In this document: one piece after another, positions 1-8,863 of the stretch
How the letters are laid out: each line of letters starts with the position of its first letter
Position numbering within the stretch: the first letter of the stretch is position 1
Source of the DNA: Streptococcus parasanguinis
GTDB taxonomy: Bacteria; Bacillota; Bacilli; Lactobacillales; Streptococcaceae
DNA: 64,000 nt
Assembly (NCBI RefSeq): GCF_023109675.1
Contig: NZ_JALDUR010000001.1
Location: forward strand, 36,997 to 100,996
Reading direction: 5' to 3'
Notes under the pieces: generated by a model
What the model was told of the DNA's origin: nothing
Seen by the model: only the letters and a program-made list of their open reading frames with translations
Databases searched by the model: none
Made by a program: the position numbers and the translations under genes

Positions 1-2
1 AA

Positions 3-86
3 GAAATTACAGAGGATACCTTCCGCTTTACATGGCACCAAAGCTTAATCAAGGAAATTATGCAATTGTTCGCACCGATGTTGTAA
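3..86 (+). CDS. C-terminal fragment, probably cardiolipin synthase (gene cut by window edge)
   Basis: An open frame enters from the left edge and stops at TAA 84-86, encoding 27 residues that end in MQLFAPML. A terminator follows at once, so this is the true end of a gene. Bacterial cardiolipin synthases usually finish with an aromatic or basic stretch and a terminal LFSP(L/I)L-like motif, which this tail resembles. In pneumococcus a cardiolipin synthase gene lies a short way upstream of nrdD, which fits. Only 28 codons are visible and the catalytic HKD motifs lie outside the window, so the name is an inference. Confidence 0.45.
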   Translation, partial: EITEDTFRFTWHQSLIKEIMQLFAPML

Positions 87-106
87 TAGGTGTGGGAATA
101 CAGAAG

Positions 107-140
107 AAAGAGTCAGAAGCTGAGAGATCTGACTCTTTTT
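107..140 (+). terminator. Intrinsic terminator after the first gene
   Basis: An 11-bp perfect stem (AAAGAGTCAGA / TCTGACTCTTT) is followed by a T run at 136-140. It lies 21 bases after the stop of the left-edge gene. Confidence 0.75.
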
Positions 141-253
141 CCATAGGACTATGTGATAAGAGGCTGACAGGGTCAGCAGAATTTGGTATACTAGAGAAGA
201 TAATGGGCTTTTTTCTAAAAGGAAAGAGCAAAGATCTAGAAAAAGGAAACAGA

Positions 254-2092
254 ATGAGCGAAAAAGAGCAAGAAATGACTTCGAAAAAATTAGGGATTCA
301 CGTGGGAGATAGTTTTCAGGATACACGTGAAATTCGCGAAGTGCTAGATAAATCAGTCTTTCGTGAAGAAGAGCCGACTCATAGCCAGCAGGCAGAAGTC
401 TTGGAGGAGCCGGTTGCAATGGAGGCATCAGAGGAAATTCGTGATGCCAAGCCAGAAGCAGTAGCAGAACCTACACAAGAATCGGAACAGGAAGCGGAGC
501 AACCTCTTAGTCGGATGAGTCGTCGTTCGCGTAAGGCGGGAGTTGAAGCGGCAAAAGCGGAAGCATCCAAGGTAGAAGAGAATACGGAAGAGCTAGAAGC
601 AGATGTGGCAGTTGAGCCGATCCGTCGTCACTCCAAGCGTCCAGTGCCCCTAGCGATTCCTTTTGTGTTGAGTCTCTTGATTAGTTTACTGCATGTCGGG
701 GTGCCATTTTTAACCCGTTTTGCCACCAATCAACAATCGCAAAACTTGTATGCTGGCTGGGCAATGACCAAGGGTCAAGTACCGTTTGGTGATTTTTACG
801 GAACCAATGGTCTGCTCTATTATGCAATCAACTGGTTGGGAAGTTTAGCTGGTGGACATTGGATCTTGATGATCCTCCAAGCGATTGCCCTATTCTTTGC
901 GGGTACTTACCTCTATCGGGTTGTGCGCTTGCTGGTGTCTGATAAAGATACAGCGAAGAATGTCCAGTTACTCTTTTATTTCTTGGTGTTAGGCCTTGGT
1001 TTTGGAGGGACTTACGTGACTCTCTTTAGCCTTCCAATCCTATTTGCCAGCATGAATTTCATTTTGGCTTATTTGATTGGGCATCGTAAGGATGAAGGCT
1101 TTATCCTTTATGGTGCGATTGCAGCTGTGGCTTTCTTGATTGATCCGATGACCAGTGCCTTGTTTTATTTGTTGGCCTTCCTTGGATTAACAGCCTTTAA
1201 CATCAAGCAGAAGAGATGGGCGCGTGGCTTTTATCAACTGCTAGCAGCTCTCCTTGGTTTTTCACTCGTCTTTTATCCAATTGGCTATATCACCGTTTTG
1301 AATCAGACTTTTGGCTATGCCATTAACCAAGTAACCTATGTCTTTAATGCCTTGAATTTTAGCAATGGACAGACCTTCAGTAATGCCATTTATTATGGAC
1401 TGTTGGCGCTGGCCTTTGGCCTAGTCTCTGCCTTTTTGATGTCTTTTACGAAGCAAAATAGCAGTGCTCGCCGGATCTTCCGCTTTATGGGATGGGCAGG
1501 TAGCTTGGTGGTCCTCATTGTGTCGATTGGTCTTCCTGAACAAGGCGCTTACCAATTGTTACCGATGTTGCCATTTGTTCTTCCTTTGTTTGCGATCTGG
1601 TTCTCACGAGATGGGGAAGAAAACGATGGGATCGAACGTCGTGGTCGGAAGAAGAAAAACAAGGAAGTTTGGGCCGCTTACTTTACGAGCCAAGTTTTCT
1701 TACCGCTAGTAGCCCTTGTCTATCTGTTGGCGAATCCAGTGGTTCAAGATGTCGTGCTTCAGTCTGGTCAATCGAGTGAACGGAGCGCTATTGCCAGCTA
1801 CATTAAACATCACACCAAGTCGCAAGATACCATCTATGCTTGGGATACGACAGCTACTCTCTATCAAGAAAGCGATCGTTTGGCAGCTTCTGCCTTATTG
1901 ACCCCAACGTCTTATCTGGGAATTAATGAAAATCGGACCAATGTGATCCAACAAATCGATCGGTCTGAACCCAAGTATATTGTGGTCAACAATCAGGTAG
2001 AATTGACCTCCAATATGAAGGACTTGCTCAAAGAAAATTATCATCTCGTTGAGAAGAAATACCGTCATTTCAAACTCTATCAACGCTCTTAA
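254..2092 (+). CDS. Polytopic membrane protein, GT-C glycosyltransferase-like
   Basis: A 612-aa protein. The open frame extends upstream to 32, but that part runs through the terminator; ATG 254 has a good AAAAGGA site 7 bases before it. An alternative start is ATG 203. The first ~130 residues are very acidic and charged (cytoplasmic, low complexity). About ten membrane segments follow. The first outer loop carries a GDFYGTNG stretch, and a C-terminal outside domain has the IYAWDTTATLYQ...DR pattern seen in GT-C membrane glycosyltransferases that use polyprenyl-linked sugars. Substrate and acceptor cannot be told. It is probably a single-gene unit ending just before the nrdD regulatory region. 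The call to the GT-C fold is an inference from topology and loop motifs. Confidence 0.6.
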   Translation: MSEKEQEMTSKKLGIHVGDSFQDTREIREVLDKSVFREEEPTHSQQAEVLEEPVAMEASEEIRDAKPEAVAEPTQESEQEAEQPLSRMSRRSRKAGVEAAKAEASKVEENTEELEADVAVEPIRRHSKRPVPLAIPFVLSLLISLLHVGVPFLTRFATNQQSQNLYAGWAMTKGQVPFGDFYGTNGLLYYAINWLGSLAGGHWILMILQAIALFFAGTYLYRVVRLLVSDKDTAKNVQLLFYFLVLGLGFGGTYVTLFSLPILFASMNFILAYLIGHRKDEGFILYGAIAAVAFLIDPMTSALFYLLAFLGLTAFNIKQKRWARGFYQLLAALLGFSLVFYPIGYITVLNQTFGYAINQVTYVFNALNFSNGQTFSNAIYYGLLALAFGLVSAFLMSFTKQNSSARRIFRFMGWAGSLVVLIVSIGLPEQGAYQLLPMLPFVLPLFAIWFSRDGEENDGIERRGRKKKNKEVWAAYFTSQVFLPLVALVYLLANPVVQDVVLQSGQSSERSAIASYIKHHTKSQDTIYAWDTTATLYQESDRLAASALLTPTSYLGINENRTNVIQQIDRSEPKYIVVNNQVELTSNMKDLLKENYHLVEKKYRHFKLYQRS

Positions 2093-2095
2093 GAA

Positions 2096-2152
2096 AATCA
2101 ATATCTTGTGCTTTAGAAAGTTTTTTATAAAATTTTCCACAAGATATTGATT
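2096..2152 (+). promoter_or_regulatory. Pair of NrdR-like boxes upstream of nrdD
   Basis: Two 16-bp sites at 2096-2111 and 2137-2152 each match about 12 of 16 positions of the NrdR consensus (aCaCwAtATaTwGtgt). Their cores form an exact 13-bp inverted pair (2098-2110 and 2138-2150). The starts are 41 bp apart, close to four helical turns, as expected for paired NrdR boxes. The second box overlaps the -35 element, so binding should repress. The same inverted repeat followed by T-rich sequence could also end transcription of the upstream gene. Confidence 0.6.
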
Positions 2153-2174
2153 TTTATTTTTGGAGTGGTATAAT
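2147..2174 (+). promoter_or_regulatory. Promoter of the nrdD operon
   Basis: -35 TTGATT (2147-2152), 16-bp spacer, -10 TATAAT (2169-2174). It overlaps the downstream NrdR-like box. Confidence 0.65.
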
Positions 2175-2214
2175 ACAACTTGTATGTAAATAAATGAAGA
2201 GAGGCATGTTTGGT

Positions 2215-4425
2215 ATGATCACCTTGAGAGAAGAAAAACTGAGAATGGCCCCGGATATTTTTGTTGAAAAACGAGATGGCCGTCGTGTTCCATTCGATGT
2301 TGAAAAAATTTATAAAGCCTTGTTGAAGGCAACAGAAGAAGTGACTTCTCTCACTCCCGTGATGGAAGCCAAACTAGAAGCCATTGTCGATCGTGTGATC
2401 GCAGAGATTTTGGAACGTTTTCCAAATGGCGTGAAGATCTATGAGATTCAAAATGTCGTCGAGCATGAATTGCTTCAAGCTAATGAATATGCGATTGCAG
2501 AGAGCTACATTACTTATCGCACCCAGCGTGATTTTGAGCGCTCAAAAGCGACGGATATCAACTTTACGATTGGCAAACTCCTCAATAAGGACCAAGCCGT
2601 CGTGAATGAAAACGCCAACAAGGACAGTGATGTCTTTAACACGCAACGGGACTTGACAGCAGGGATTGTTGGTAAGTCTATTGGTCTCAAAATGTTGCCC
2701 AAACACGTAGCCAATGCCCACCAAAAAGGGGACATTCACTACCATGATTTGGACTATAGCCCTTATACACCGATGACCAACTGCTGTTTGATCGATTTTG
2801 AAGGCATGCTCAGAAATGGCTTTAAGATTGGGAATGCAGAAGTAGAAAGTCCTAAGTCCATCCAAACTGCGACGGCTCAAATCTCGCAGATTATTGCCAA
2901 TGTAGCCTCTAGTCAGTACGGGGGCTGTTCAGCTGACCGGATCGATGAGGTCCTGGCCCCTTATGCAGAAAAGAACTACCAAAAACACTTGGCAGATGCC
3001 AAAGAGTGGGTGCTTCCTGAAAAGCAAGAGGACTATGCTTGGAGCAAGACTCAAAAAGACATCTATGATGCCATGCAATCGCTGGAATATGAGATCAATA
3101 CCCTCTTTACCTCGAACGGACAAACTCCCTTTACTTCGCTTGGTTTTGGTCTTGGAACCAATCGCTTCGAGCGGGAAATCCAAAAGGCGATTTTGGAAAT
3201 CAGAATCAAGGGACTTGGATCGGAACATCGGACCGCTATCTTTCCAAAACTGATCTTTACCCTTAAGCGGGGGCTCAACCTAGAACTTGGAACTCCTAAC
3301 TATGATATCAAGCAATTGGCCTTGGAATGTGCAACGAAGCGTATGTATCCAGACGTTTTGTCTTATGACAAGATTGTCGAGTTGACAGGCTCCTTCAAGG
3401 TGCCGATGGGATGTCGCTCTTTCCTTCAAGGTTGGAAGGACGAGAATGGTGTGGAAGTTAATTCTGGCCGGATGAACCTAGGGGTTGTGACAGTCAATTT
3501 ACCTCGGATTGCCTTGGAATCTGGCGGAGACAAGGAGAAGTTCTGGCAAATCTTTAATGAACGGATGAACATCGCTGAAGATGCCTTGGTTTACCGGGTG
3601 GAACGCACCGAAGAAGCAACACCAGCCAATGCGCCGATCCTCTATCAATATGGGGCTTTCGGGAAACGCTTGGGTAAATATGACCAGGTAGATCAGCTCT
3701 TCCGTCATCGCAGAGCAACCGTTTCTCTTGGTTATATCGGGCTCTATGAAGTCGCAACCGTCTTTTATGGGCCAAATTGGGAACACAATCCAGAAGCCAA
3801 ACAATTCACGATCGATATCATCAAGGATATGAAAGCGCGCGTGGAAGAATGGTCTGACCAGTATGATTACCACTTCTCCATCTATTCGACACCGTCAGAA
3901 AGCTTGACAGACCGCTTCTGTCGCCTGGATACGGAGAAATTTGGCAAGGTTCCGGATATCACAGACAAGGAATACTACACCAATAGTTTCCACTACGATG
4001 TTCGTAAGAACCCAACGCCGTTTGAGAAGTTAGATTTTGAAAAAGTTTATCCTGAAGCTGGGGCGTCTGGTGGCTTTATCCACTATTGTGAATACCCTGT
4101 GCTCCAACAAAATCCAAAAGCCCTTGAGGCGGTTTGGGATTATGCCTATGACCGGGTCGGTTATCTCGGAACCAATACGCCGATTGACCGTTGTTACAAG
4201 TGTGATTTTGAGGGAGATTTCACGCCGACTGAGCGCGGATTTGCTTGTCCAAACTGTGGCAATAGCGATCCTAAGACGGTTGATGTGGTCAAACGGACCT
4301 GTGGTTATCTCGGAAACCCACAAGCTCGTCCCATGGTCAATGGCCGTCATAAGGAAATCGCTGCGCGGGTCAAACACATGAATGGATCTACGATCAAATC
4401 AGCTGGGCACCAAGTGACAGATTAG
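2215..4425 (+). CDS. nrdD: Anaerobic ribonucleoside-triphosphate reductase
   Basis: Class III reductase making deoxyribonucleotides without oxygen; it needs the activase NrdG (encoded at 5120) to create its glycyl radical. About 736 aa. An ATP-cone lies near the N terminus (EKRDGRRVPFDVEKIYKAL). The C-terminal zinc site has the pairs CYKC and CPNC, and the glycyl-radical loop is RTCGYLGNPQARP. ATG 2194 and 2206 lie further upstream in frame, but the AGAGAGG site at 2198-2204 is correctly spaced only for ATG 2215 (MITLREEK), which also fits streptococcal NrdD proteins. First gene of a four-gene operon, with an upstream NrdR-like operator. Confidence 0.96.
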   Translation: MITLREEKLRMAPDIFVEKRDGRRVPFDVEKIYKALLKATEEVTSLTPVMEAKLEAIVDRVIAEILERFPNGVKIYEIQNVVEHELLQANEYAIAESYITYRTQRDFERSKATDINFTIGKLLNKDQAVVNENANKDSDVFNTQRDLTAGIVGKSIGLKMLPKHVANAHQKGDIHYHDLDYSPYTPMTNCCLIDFEGMLRNGFKIGNAEVESPKSIQTATAQISQIIANVASSQYGGCSADRIDEVLAPYAEKNYQKHLADAKEWVLPEKQEDYAWSKTQKDIYDAMQSLEYEINTLFTSNGQTPFTSLGFGLGTNRFEREIQKAILEIRIKGLGSEHRTAIFPKLIFTLKRGLNLELGTPNYDIKQLALECATKRMYPDVLSYDKIVELTGSFKVPMGCRSFLQGWKDENGVEVNSGRMNLGVVTVNLPRIALESGGDKEKFWQIFNERMNIAEDALVYRVERTEEATPANAPILYQYGAFGKRLGKYDQVDQLFRHRRATVSLGYIGLYEVATVFYGPNWEHNPEAKQFTIDIIKDMKARVEEWSDQYDYHFSIYSTPSESLTDRFCRLDTEKFGKVPDITDKEYYTNSFHYDVRKNPTPFEKLDFEKVYPEAGASGGFIHYCEYPVLQQNPKALEAVWDYAYDRVGYLGTNTPIDRCYKCDFEGDFTPTERGFACPNCGNSDPKTVDVVKRTCGYLGNPQARPMVNGRHKEIAARVKHMNGSTIKSAGHQVTD

Positions 4426-4436
4426 AAAAGGATATT

Positions 4437-4577
4437 ATGGGAAAATACCAATTAGATGATAAGGGTAAGGCTCAGGTTCAACGATTCCACGAGAAGCATT
4501 CAAAGGGTGGAATCAATAAAAAAGACCGAGTAGCCAGCCTGAGAGAACAATTTTTAAATAAAAATAAGAAAAAGTGA
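4437..4577 (+). CDS. Small conserved basic protein of the nrd operon
   Basis: A 46-aa product starting MGKYQLDDKGKA and ending with a lysine-rich tail (NKNKKK). The ATG lies 11 bases after the nrdD stop, with AAAAGGA as ribosome site. Pneumococcus has a small ORF of the same kind between nrdD and the acetyltransferase gene. It is about one third charged, with no membrane segment and no known motif. It is probably co-translated with nrdD; function unknown. Position and conservation suggest a real gene rather than a chance ORF. Confidence 0.75.
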   Translation: MGKYQLDDKGKAQVQRFHEKHSKGGINKKDRVASLREQFLNKNKKK

Positions 4578-4597
4578 GAGTCCGCTCTCGCTTTTCT
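4574..4597 (+). terminator. Weak hairpin with T tract inside the nrd operon
   Basis: A 7-bp stem GTGAGAG/CTCTCGC with a TCCG loop and TTTT overlaps the stop codon of the small ORF. It probably reduces rather than ends transcription into the acetyltransferase and nrdG. Confidence 0.45.
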
Positions 4598-4614
4598 CTT
4601 ATGGGGAGGGAATG

Positions 4615-5115
4615 ATGGAATTACGCAGACCAACTTTAGCAGATAAAGAAACCATTCTAAAGATGATGGCAGAGTTCGAAGAGACCCGATCAGCCCATAA
4701 CGGTGGCTTTTGGGATGCGGAAGCTTTTGTTTACGAAGCCTGGTTGGAAAGTAATCGTGACATGGAAATGGGGCTAGGAATTCCGGAAGGTTGGGTGCCT
4801 GCTGTTCAGTTAGTCGCTTTTGCAAGAGACGGTCAAGCGGTTGGCTTTCTTAATCTCCGCTTGCGCCTGAGTGCTTATCTCCTGGAGGAGGGTGGCCATA
4901 TCGGCTATTCCATCCGTCCTTCTGAAAGGGGAAAAGGTTATGCCAAGGAAGCTCTCCGTCAAGGTCTGCAAGTAGCTAAAGAAAAGAACATCCATCGTGC
5001 TCTGGTGACTTGTAGCACGGAAAATCCTGCCAGCCGAGCGGTTATCTTAGCTAATGGCGGTCAATTTGAAGATGTTCGAAATGGAACGGAGCGTTATTGG
5101 ATAGAAGTGGAGTAG
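4615..5115 (+). CDS. GNAT family N-acetyltransferase
   Basis: A 166-aa acetyl-CoA-dependent acetyltransferase. The acetyl-CoA loop (motif A) is visible as IGYSIRPSERGKGYAKEAL, with the R/Q-x-x-G-x-G/A signature, followed by the VTCSTENPASRAVILANGG strand-helix typical of RimJ/RimL-like members. ATG 4612 and ATG 4615 are both possible; the GGGGAGGG site (4603-4610) leaves 1 or 4 bases, so the second is preferred. It sits between nrdD and nrdG, an arrangement also found in pneumococcus. The substrate is unknown, and nothing ties it mechanistically to the reductase. Confidence 0.85.
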   Translation: MELRRPTLADKETILKMMAEFEETRSAHNGGFWDAEAFVYEAWLESNRDMEMGLGIPEGWVPAVQLVAFARDGQAVGFLNLRLRLSAYLLEEGGHIGYSIRPSERGKGYAKEALRQGLQVAKEKNIHRALVTCSTENPASRAVILANGGQFEDVRNGTERYWIEVE

Positions 5116-5119
5116 AAGG

Positions 5120-5725
5120 ATGACATGGAATACACCTAAACCAGGTGAATGGAAGAGTGAGGAACTGAGTCAAGGGCGCATCATCGACTACAAGGCTTTT
5201 AACTTTGTCGATGGCGAAGGAGTCCGCAACTCCCTTTATGTGGCCGGCTGCATGTTTCACTGTGAGGGCTGTTACAATGTAGCGACCTGGTCTTTCAATG
5301 CAGGCATTCCCTATACCAAAGAGTTAGAAGAGCAGATCATGGCAGATCTGGCCCAACCTTATGTCCAGGGCTTGACCCTACTTGGGGGGGAACCCTTTCT
5401 CAACACTGGCATCCTTCTGCCCTTGGTCAAGCGCGTGAGAAAAGAGTTGCCCGACAAAGATATTTGGTCTTGGACAGGATACACCTGGGAAGAAATGATG
5501 CTAGAGACACCAGACAAACTAGAGCTTCTCTCGCTGATTGATATTCTGGTCGATGGCCGCTATGATAAGAGCAAACGCAACCTCATGTTGCAGTTCCGAG
5601 GGTCTTCTAACCAGCGGATCATTGATGTTCAAAAATCCCTCAAAGAAGGAAAAGTCGTCATCTGGGACAAGCTCAATGACGGCGAGGAAAGCTTTGAGCA
5701 GGTCAAGCGAGATGATCTTTTGTAG
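5120..5725 (+). CDS. nrdG: Anaerobic ribonucleotide reductase activating protein
   Basis: Radical-SAM enzyme that uses a [4Fe-4S] cluster and S-adenosylmethionine to form the glycyl radical on NrdD. 201 aa. The cluster motif is CMFHCEGC (CxxxCxxC), following FNFVDGEGVRNSLYVAGC; the glycine-rich SAM-binding stretch is LTLLGGEPFLN. The ATG is 4 bases after the acetyltransferase stop, and an AGAAGG site touches the start codon, suggesting translational coupling. A strong terminator follows, closing the operon. Confidence 0.95.
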   Translation: MTWNTPKPGEWKSEELSQGRIIDYKAFNFVDGEGVRNSLYVAGCMFHCEGCYNVATWSFNAGIPYTKELEEQIMADLAQPYVQGLTLLGGEPFLNTGILLPLVKRVRKELPDKDIWSWTGYTWEEMMLETPDKLELLSLIDILVDGRYDKSKRNLMLQFRGSSNQRIIDVQKSLKEGKVVIWDKLNDGEESFEQVKRDDLL

Positions 5726-5732
5726 GATCTTC

Positions 5733-5761
5733 AAAAAACCGGGTTTTTCACCCGGTTTTTT
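5733..5761 (+). terminator. Terminator of the nrdD-nrdG operon
   Basis: Stem AAAAAACCGGGT / ACCCGGTTTTTT with a short loop and a seven-T tract. Confidence 0.9.
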
Positions 5762-5801
5762 TGGATTCTCTGCATAAGTATACAAGGGATTTTGCTTATT
5801 T

Positions 5802-5816
5802 CAGAAAACGCTTACT
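5802..5816 (+). promoter_or_regulatory. Possible CcpA (cre) site upstream of the polysaccharide locus
   Basis: CAGAAAACGCTTACT matches the cre consensus WTGNAANCGNWNNCW except at the first two positions. It lies about 60 bp upstream of the predicted -10. Binding is an inference. Confidence 0.35.
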
Positions 5817-5874
5817 TTTCAAATGTCCATAATGGACAAAAAAGTGATAATTAATGCATTTTTTGCTAAAAATA

Positions 5875-5883
5875 TGTTACAAT
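5875..5883 (+). promoter_or_regulatory. Promoter of the polysaccharide locus (extended -10)
   Basis: TGT-TACAAT forms an extended -10; no convincing -35 is seen (TGCATT lies 17 bp upstream). The wzg start codon follows 30 bases later. Confidence 0.55.
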
Positions 5884-5913
5884 AAATATGATTAGGACTA
5901 ATTGGAGGTATTT

Positions 5914-7383
5914 ATGTCACAAAGGAGACGGAGTCGTCGTTCAGAGCATAAGTGGGGGCAATTGCGAATCATTAATTCCGTATTGCTTATTTTTTTGCTT
6001 ATGACTGCAAGTTGGGCGACCTATACCATGTTGGCCAATAACATCTTGGCTTTTCGCTATGTTAATGTTCTCGTGATGGTACTACTAGTTGTTCTCTTGC
6101 TCTTGTCAGCTTGGTTTGTGATCAAAAATCAGGCCAAAAAGACAACTTTGGTCCTGCTTCTTGTCGGCTTATTGGCGAGTTCAGGAGTTTTATTTGCTAG
6201 TCAACAGCTACTAAATCTGACCAGTAATGTCAATGGCCACTCTAACTATACAGAGTTTGAGATGGCTGTCTATGTCAAGAAAGACAGTGACATCAAAGAC
6301 ATCAAAGAAATCAAGGAAGTGGTGGCACCAAAGGGCAACAATAATGAAGCCAATCTCACGGCCCTCTTGGACAATATCAAAAAGACTAAGGGTCAGGAAA
6401 TTTCTGTAGTGGATGCACCGACTTATCTAGATGCCTATAAGAGCCTGCAAGAAGGGAATGCTTCTGCCATGGTGCTCAACAGTACCTTTGAAGATACTAT
6501 CGCTGCTGAAGATGCCGACTATGCGAAGAAGTTGAAGAAAATCTATTCCTACAAGATTCGAAAAGAAGTAGCAGCGACGAGCAAGGTGTCTGCCAATGCG
6601 GATGTCTTTAACATCTATGTCAGCGGGATCGATACCTATGGCCCAGTAACTTCGGTTTCTCGATCAGATGTCAATATCATCATGACCGTCAATCGGAAGA
6701 CCAAGCAAGTTCTGTTGACAACGACGCCGCGGGATGCCTATGTACCGATTGCAGATGGTGGGAACAACCAAAATGATAAGTTGACCCATGCGGGGATCTA
6801 CGGTGTGGATGCTTCCATTCATACCCTTGAGAATCTGTATGATATCAAGCTCAACTACTATGTTCGTCTCAATTTCACATCCTTCCTCAAGTTGATTGAC
6901 CTTCTAGGGGGGATCGATGTGGAAAATGACCAAGAATTCACGAGCTTGCACGGGAAGTTCCATTTCCCAGTAGGAAAGGTCCATTTGAATTCAGAGCAAG
7001 CACTCGGTTTTGTCCGAGAACGCTACTCTCTTCAAGGTGGTGACAATGACCGTGGGAAAAACCAAGAAAAAGTCATTGCGGCCATTATCAAAAAGTTGAC
7101 CTCTACTAAGGTCTTAAGCAACTACAACGAGATTATCGGAAACCTCCAAGATTCTGTCCAAACCAATATGCAGTTGCCAACTATGATGAACTTGATCAAT
7201 ACCCAGCTAGAAACGGGTGGTTCTTATGAGGTGACATCTCAAGCGATCACCGGTCAAGGACGAAATGACTTGCCGTCTTATGCTATGCCTGGTTACAACC
7301 TCTATGTCATGGAGTTGGATCAAGCCAGCTTGACCAAGGCTAAGGAAACCATTCAAAAAGTAATGGAAGGAAAAGAAAAATGA
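5914..7383 (+). CDS. wzg: LytR-CpsA-Psr family capsule attachment/regulatory protein
   Basis: 489-aa membrane-anchored LCP phosphotransferase (CpsA/Wzg). LCP proteins transfer polysaccharide from undecaprenyl diphosphate to peptidoglycan. Three membrane segments occupy residues ~20-115. An accessory domain (~120-210) precedes the LCP core (~225-400). The core shows the substrate-binding arginine/aspartate stretches [15 protein letters not shown] and [20 protein letters not shown], and [21 protein letters not shown] at 5902 extends the frame, but the GGAGG site at 5904-5908 points to ATG 5914. First gene of the polysaccharide operon, with a 4-base overlap with wzh. Confidence 0.92.
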   Translation: MSQRRRSRRSEHKWGQLRIINSVLLIFLLMTASWATYTMLANNILAFRYVNVLVMVLLVVLLLLSAWFVIKNQAKKTTLVLLLVGLLASSGVLFASQQLLNLTSNVNGHSNYTEFEMAVYVKKDSDIKDIKEIKEVVAPKGNNNEANLTALLDNIKKTKGQEISVVDAPTYLDAYKSLQEGNASAMVLNSTFEDTIAAEDADYAKKLKKIYSYKIRKEVAATSKVSANADVFNIYVSGIDTYGPVTSVSRSDVNIIMTVNRKTKQVLLTTTPRDAYVPIADGGNNQNDKLTHAGIYGVDASIHTLENLYDIKLNYYVRLNFTSFLKLIDLLGGIDVENDQEFTSLHGKFHFPVGKVHLNSEQALGFVRERYSLQGGDNDRGKNQEKVIAAIIKKLTSTKVLSNYNEIIGNLQDSVQTNMQLPTMMNLINTQLETGGSYEVTSQAITGQGRNDLPSYAMPGYNLYVMELDQASLTKAKETIQKVMEGKEK

Positions 7384-8111
7384 TTGATATCCATTCGCAC
7401 ATCGTCTTTGATGTGGATGATGGACCAAAGACAAGAGAAGATACGCGTGCCTTATTGGAAGAAAGCTATCGCCAAGGGGTACGGACCATTATCTCCACTT
7501 CTCATCGTCGCAAGGGAATGTTTGAAACTCCAGAAGAAAAGATTTCTGAAAATTTTCAAGAAGTGAAAAAAATTGCGGCAGAGGTCGCGCCAGATTTAAC
7601 GATTCATTACGGGGCAGAGATCTACTTTACCAATGATGTCTTGAAAAAACTGGAAGAAAAGATCATTCCACGTTTGGCAGAGACGCGCTTTGCGCTGATT
7701 GAATTCAGTATGGGAACGCCTTACAAGGACATCCATACGGCCTTGGACCGTTTGCTCCATCTAGGTGTGACACCGGTGGTGGCCCATATTGAGCGCTACA
7801 AGTGCTTGGAGAAAAATGAGGAGCGCGTGCAAGAGATGATTGACATGGGCTGCTACATGCAGATCAATAGTTCCAGCGTTCTCAAGCCTCGCCTCTTTGG
7901 GGATGAGCAAAAACAACTCAAAAAACGAGCTCGGTACTTCTTAGAAAAAGACTTAGTGCACTTTGTGGCCAGTGATATGCACAATGTGGATAAACGACCG
8001 CCTTATATGGCAGAAGCCTATCGCTTGATCAAGGAAGAATACGGAGAACAACGAGCACAAGCTCTCTTTGTCAGCAATCAAGAACTCTTGTTAGCGGATG
8101 AATTAATCTAA
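7380..8111 (+). CDS. wzh: Protein-tyrosine phosphatase of the capsule system
   Basis: 243-aa Mn2+-dependent phosphatase of the PHP fold (CpsB/Wzh) that dephosphorylates the tyrosine kinase Wze/CpsD. Metal-binding motifs are visible in the expected order: [16 protein letters not shown] at the N terminus, [15 protein letters not shown], and [12 protein letters not shown] near the C terminus. It overlaps wzg by 4 bases. Normal length for the family. Confidence 0.94.
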   Translation: MIDIHSHIVFDVDDGPKTREDTRALLEESYRQGVRTIISTSHRRKGMFETPEEKISENFQEVKKIAAEVAPDLTIHYGAEIYFTNDVLKKLEEKIIPRLAETRFALIEFSMGTPYKDIHTALDRLLHLGVTPVVAHIERYKCLEKNEERVQEMIDMGCYMQINSSSVLKPRLFGDEQKQLKKRARYFLEKDLVHFVASDMHNVDKRPPYMAEAYRLIKEEYGEQRAQALFVSNQELLLADELI

Positions 8112-8155
8112 CCAGGAAACAGGTGGAGAGATCCACATGAAGGAGTAATTAGGAA

Positions 8156-8851
8156 ATGAACAATCAAGAAAATCAAGCAGTGGAAATTGATGTTTTCGCT
8201 ATGCTGAAGACCCTATGGAAACGCAAGTTTTCGATCGTTTTGGTCGCTCTTGTCTTTGCCATTGCAGCATTTGGCTACAGTGCCTTTTTAGCCAAGAAAG
8301 AATACCAAAGTACTAGCCGGATCTACGTGGTCAGTCGTCAAAACCAAGACAACAATGCCTTGACAAACTCTGATTTGCAGGCGGGTTCTTACTTGGTTAA
8401 GGACTACCGTGAGATCATTCTTTCTCAGAATGTCTTGAGCCAAGCCATCGAAGAATTGAAACTCGATCTGACACCTGCTGAATTGTCGAAAAAGATCAGT
8501 GTGTCCGTTCCGACAGATACTCGTATCCTTTCGATCACGGCTAAGGACGGAGATCCAAAAGAAGCGGCTCGTATTGCCAATGGCCTTCGAAATGTAGCAG
8601 CTGAAAAGATCATTGCTGTGACCAAGGTGTCAGATGTTACGACCTTGGATGAAGCAGAAGTGCCTCAAACACCTTCTTCACCAAATATCCGACGCAATGT
8701 CCTTCTTGGTTTTATTGCTGGAGCAGGCCTCATGGTGGTGCTCATGGTCGTAGTAGAAGTCTTGGACGATCGTGTTAAGAGACCAGAAGATATCGAAGAG
8801 TTGATGGGCTTAACCTTACTTGGTATTGTGCCAGATATTAAGAAACTGTAG
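8156..8851 (+). CDS. wzd: Capsule chain-length / kinase-adaptor membrane protein
   Basis: 231-aa Wzz-type protein (CpsC/Wzd). A short cytoplasmic N terminus leads into membrane segment 1 (~27-47), an outside loop follows, and membrane segment 2 (~180-200) sits beside a proline-rich QTPSSPNIRR stretch. In Gram-positive bacteria this protein activates the separate tyrosine kinase Wze, encoded next. Together they control chain length and export. An unusual 44-base gap before the gene holds a short ATGAAGGAGTAA leader; the final ribosome site is AGGAA. Confidence 0.93.
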   Translation: MNNQENQAVEIDVFAMLKTLWKRKFSIVLVALVFAIAAFGYSAFLAKKEYQSTSRIYVVSRQNQDNNALTNSDLQAGSYLVKDYREIILSQNVLSQAIEELKLDLTPAELSKKISVSVPTDTRILSITAKDGDPKEAARIANGLRNVAAEKIIAVTKVSDVTTLDEAEVPQTPSSPNIRRNVLLGFIAGAGLMVVLMVVVEVLDDRVKRPEDIEELMGLTLLGIVPDIKKL

Positions 8852-8863
8852 ACTGGGGATCGC

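Noticed and set aside
32..253. N-terminal extension of the GT-C-like protein to ATG 32
   Set aside because: This part overlaps the end of the upstream gene in another frame and runs through a terminator. ATG 254 has a proper ribosome site.
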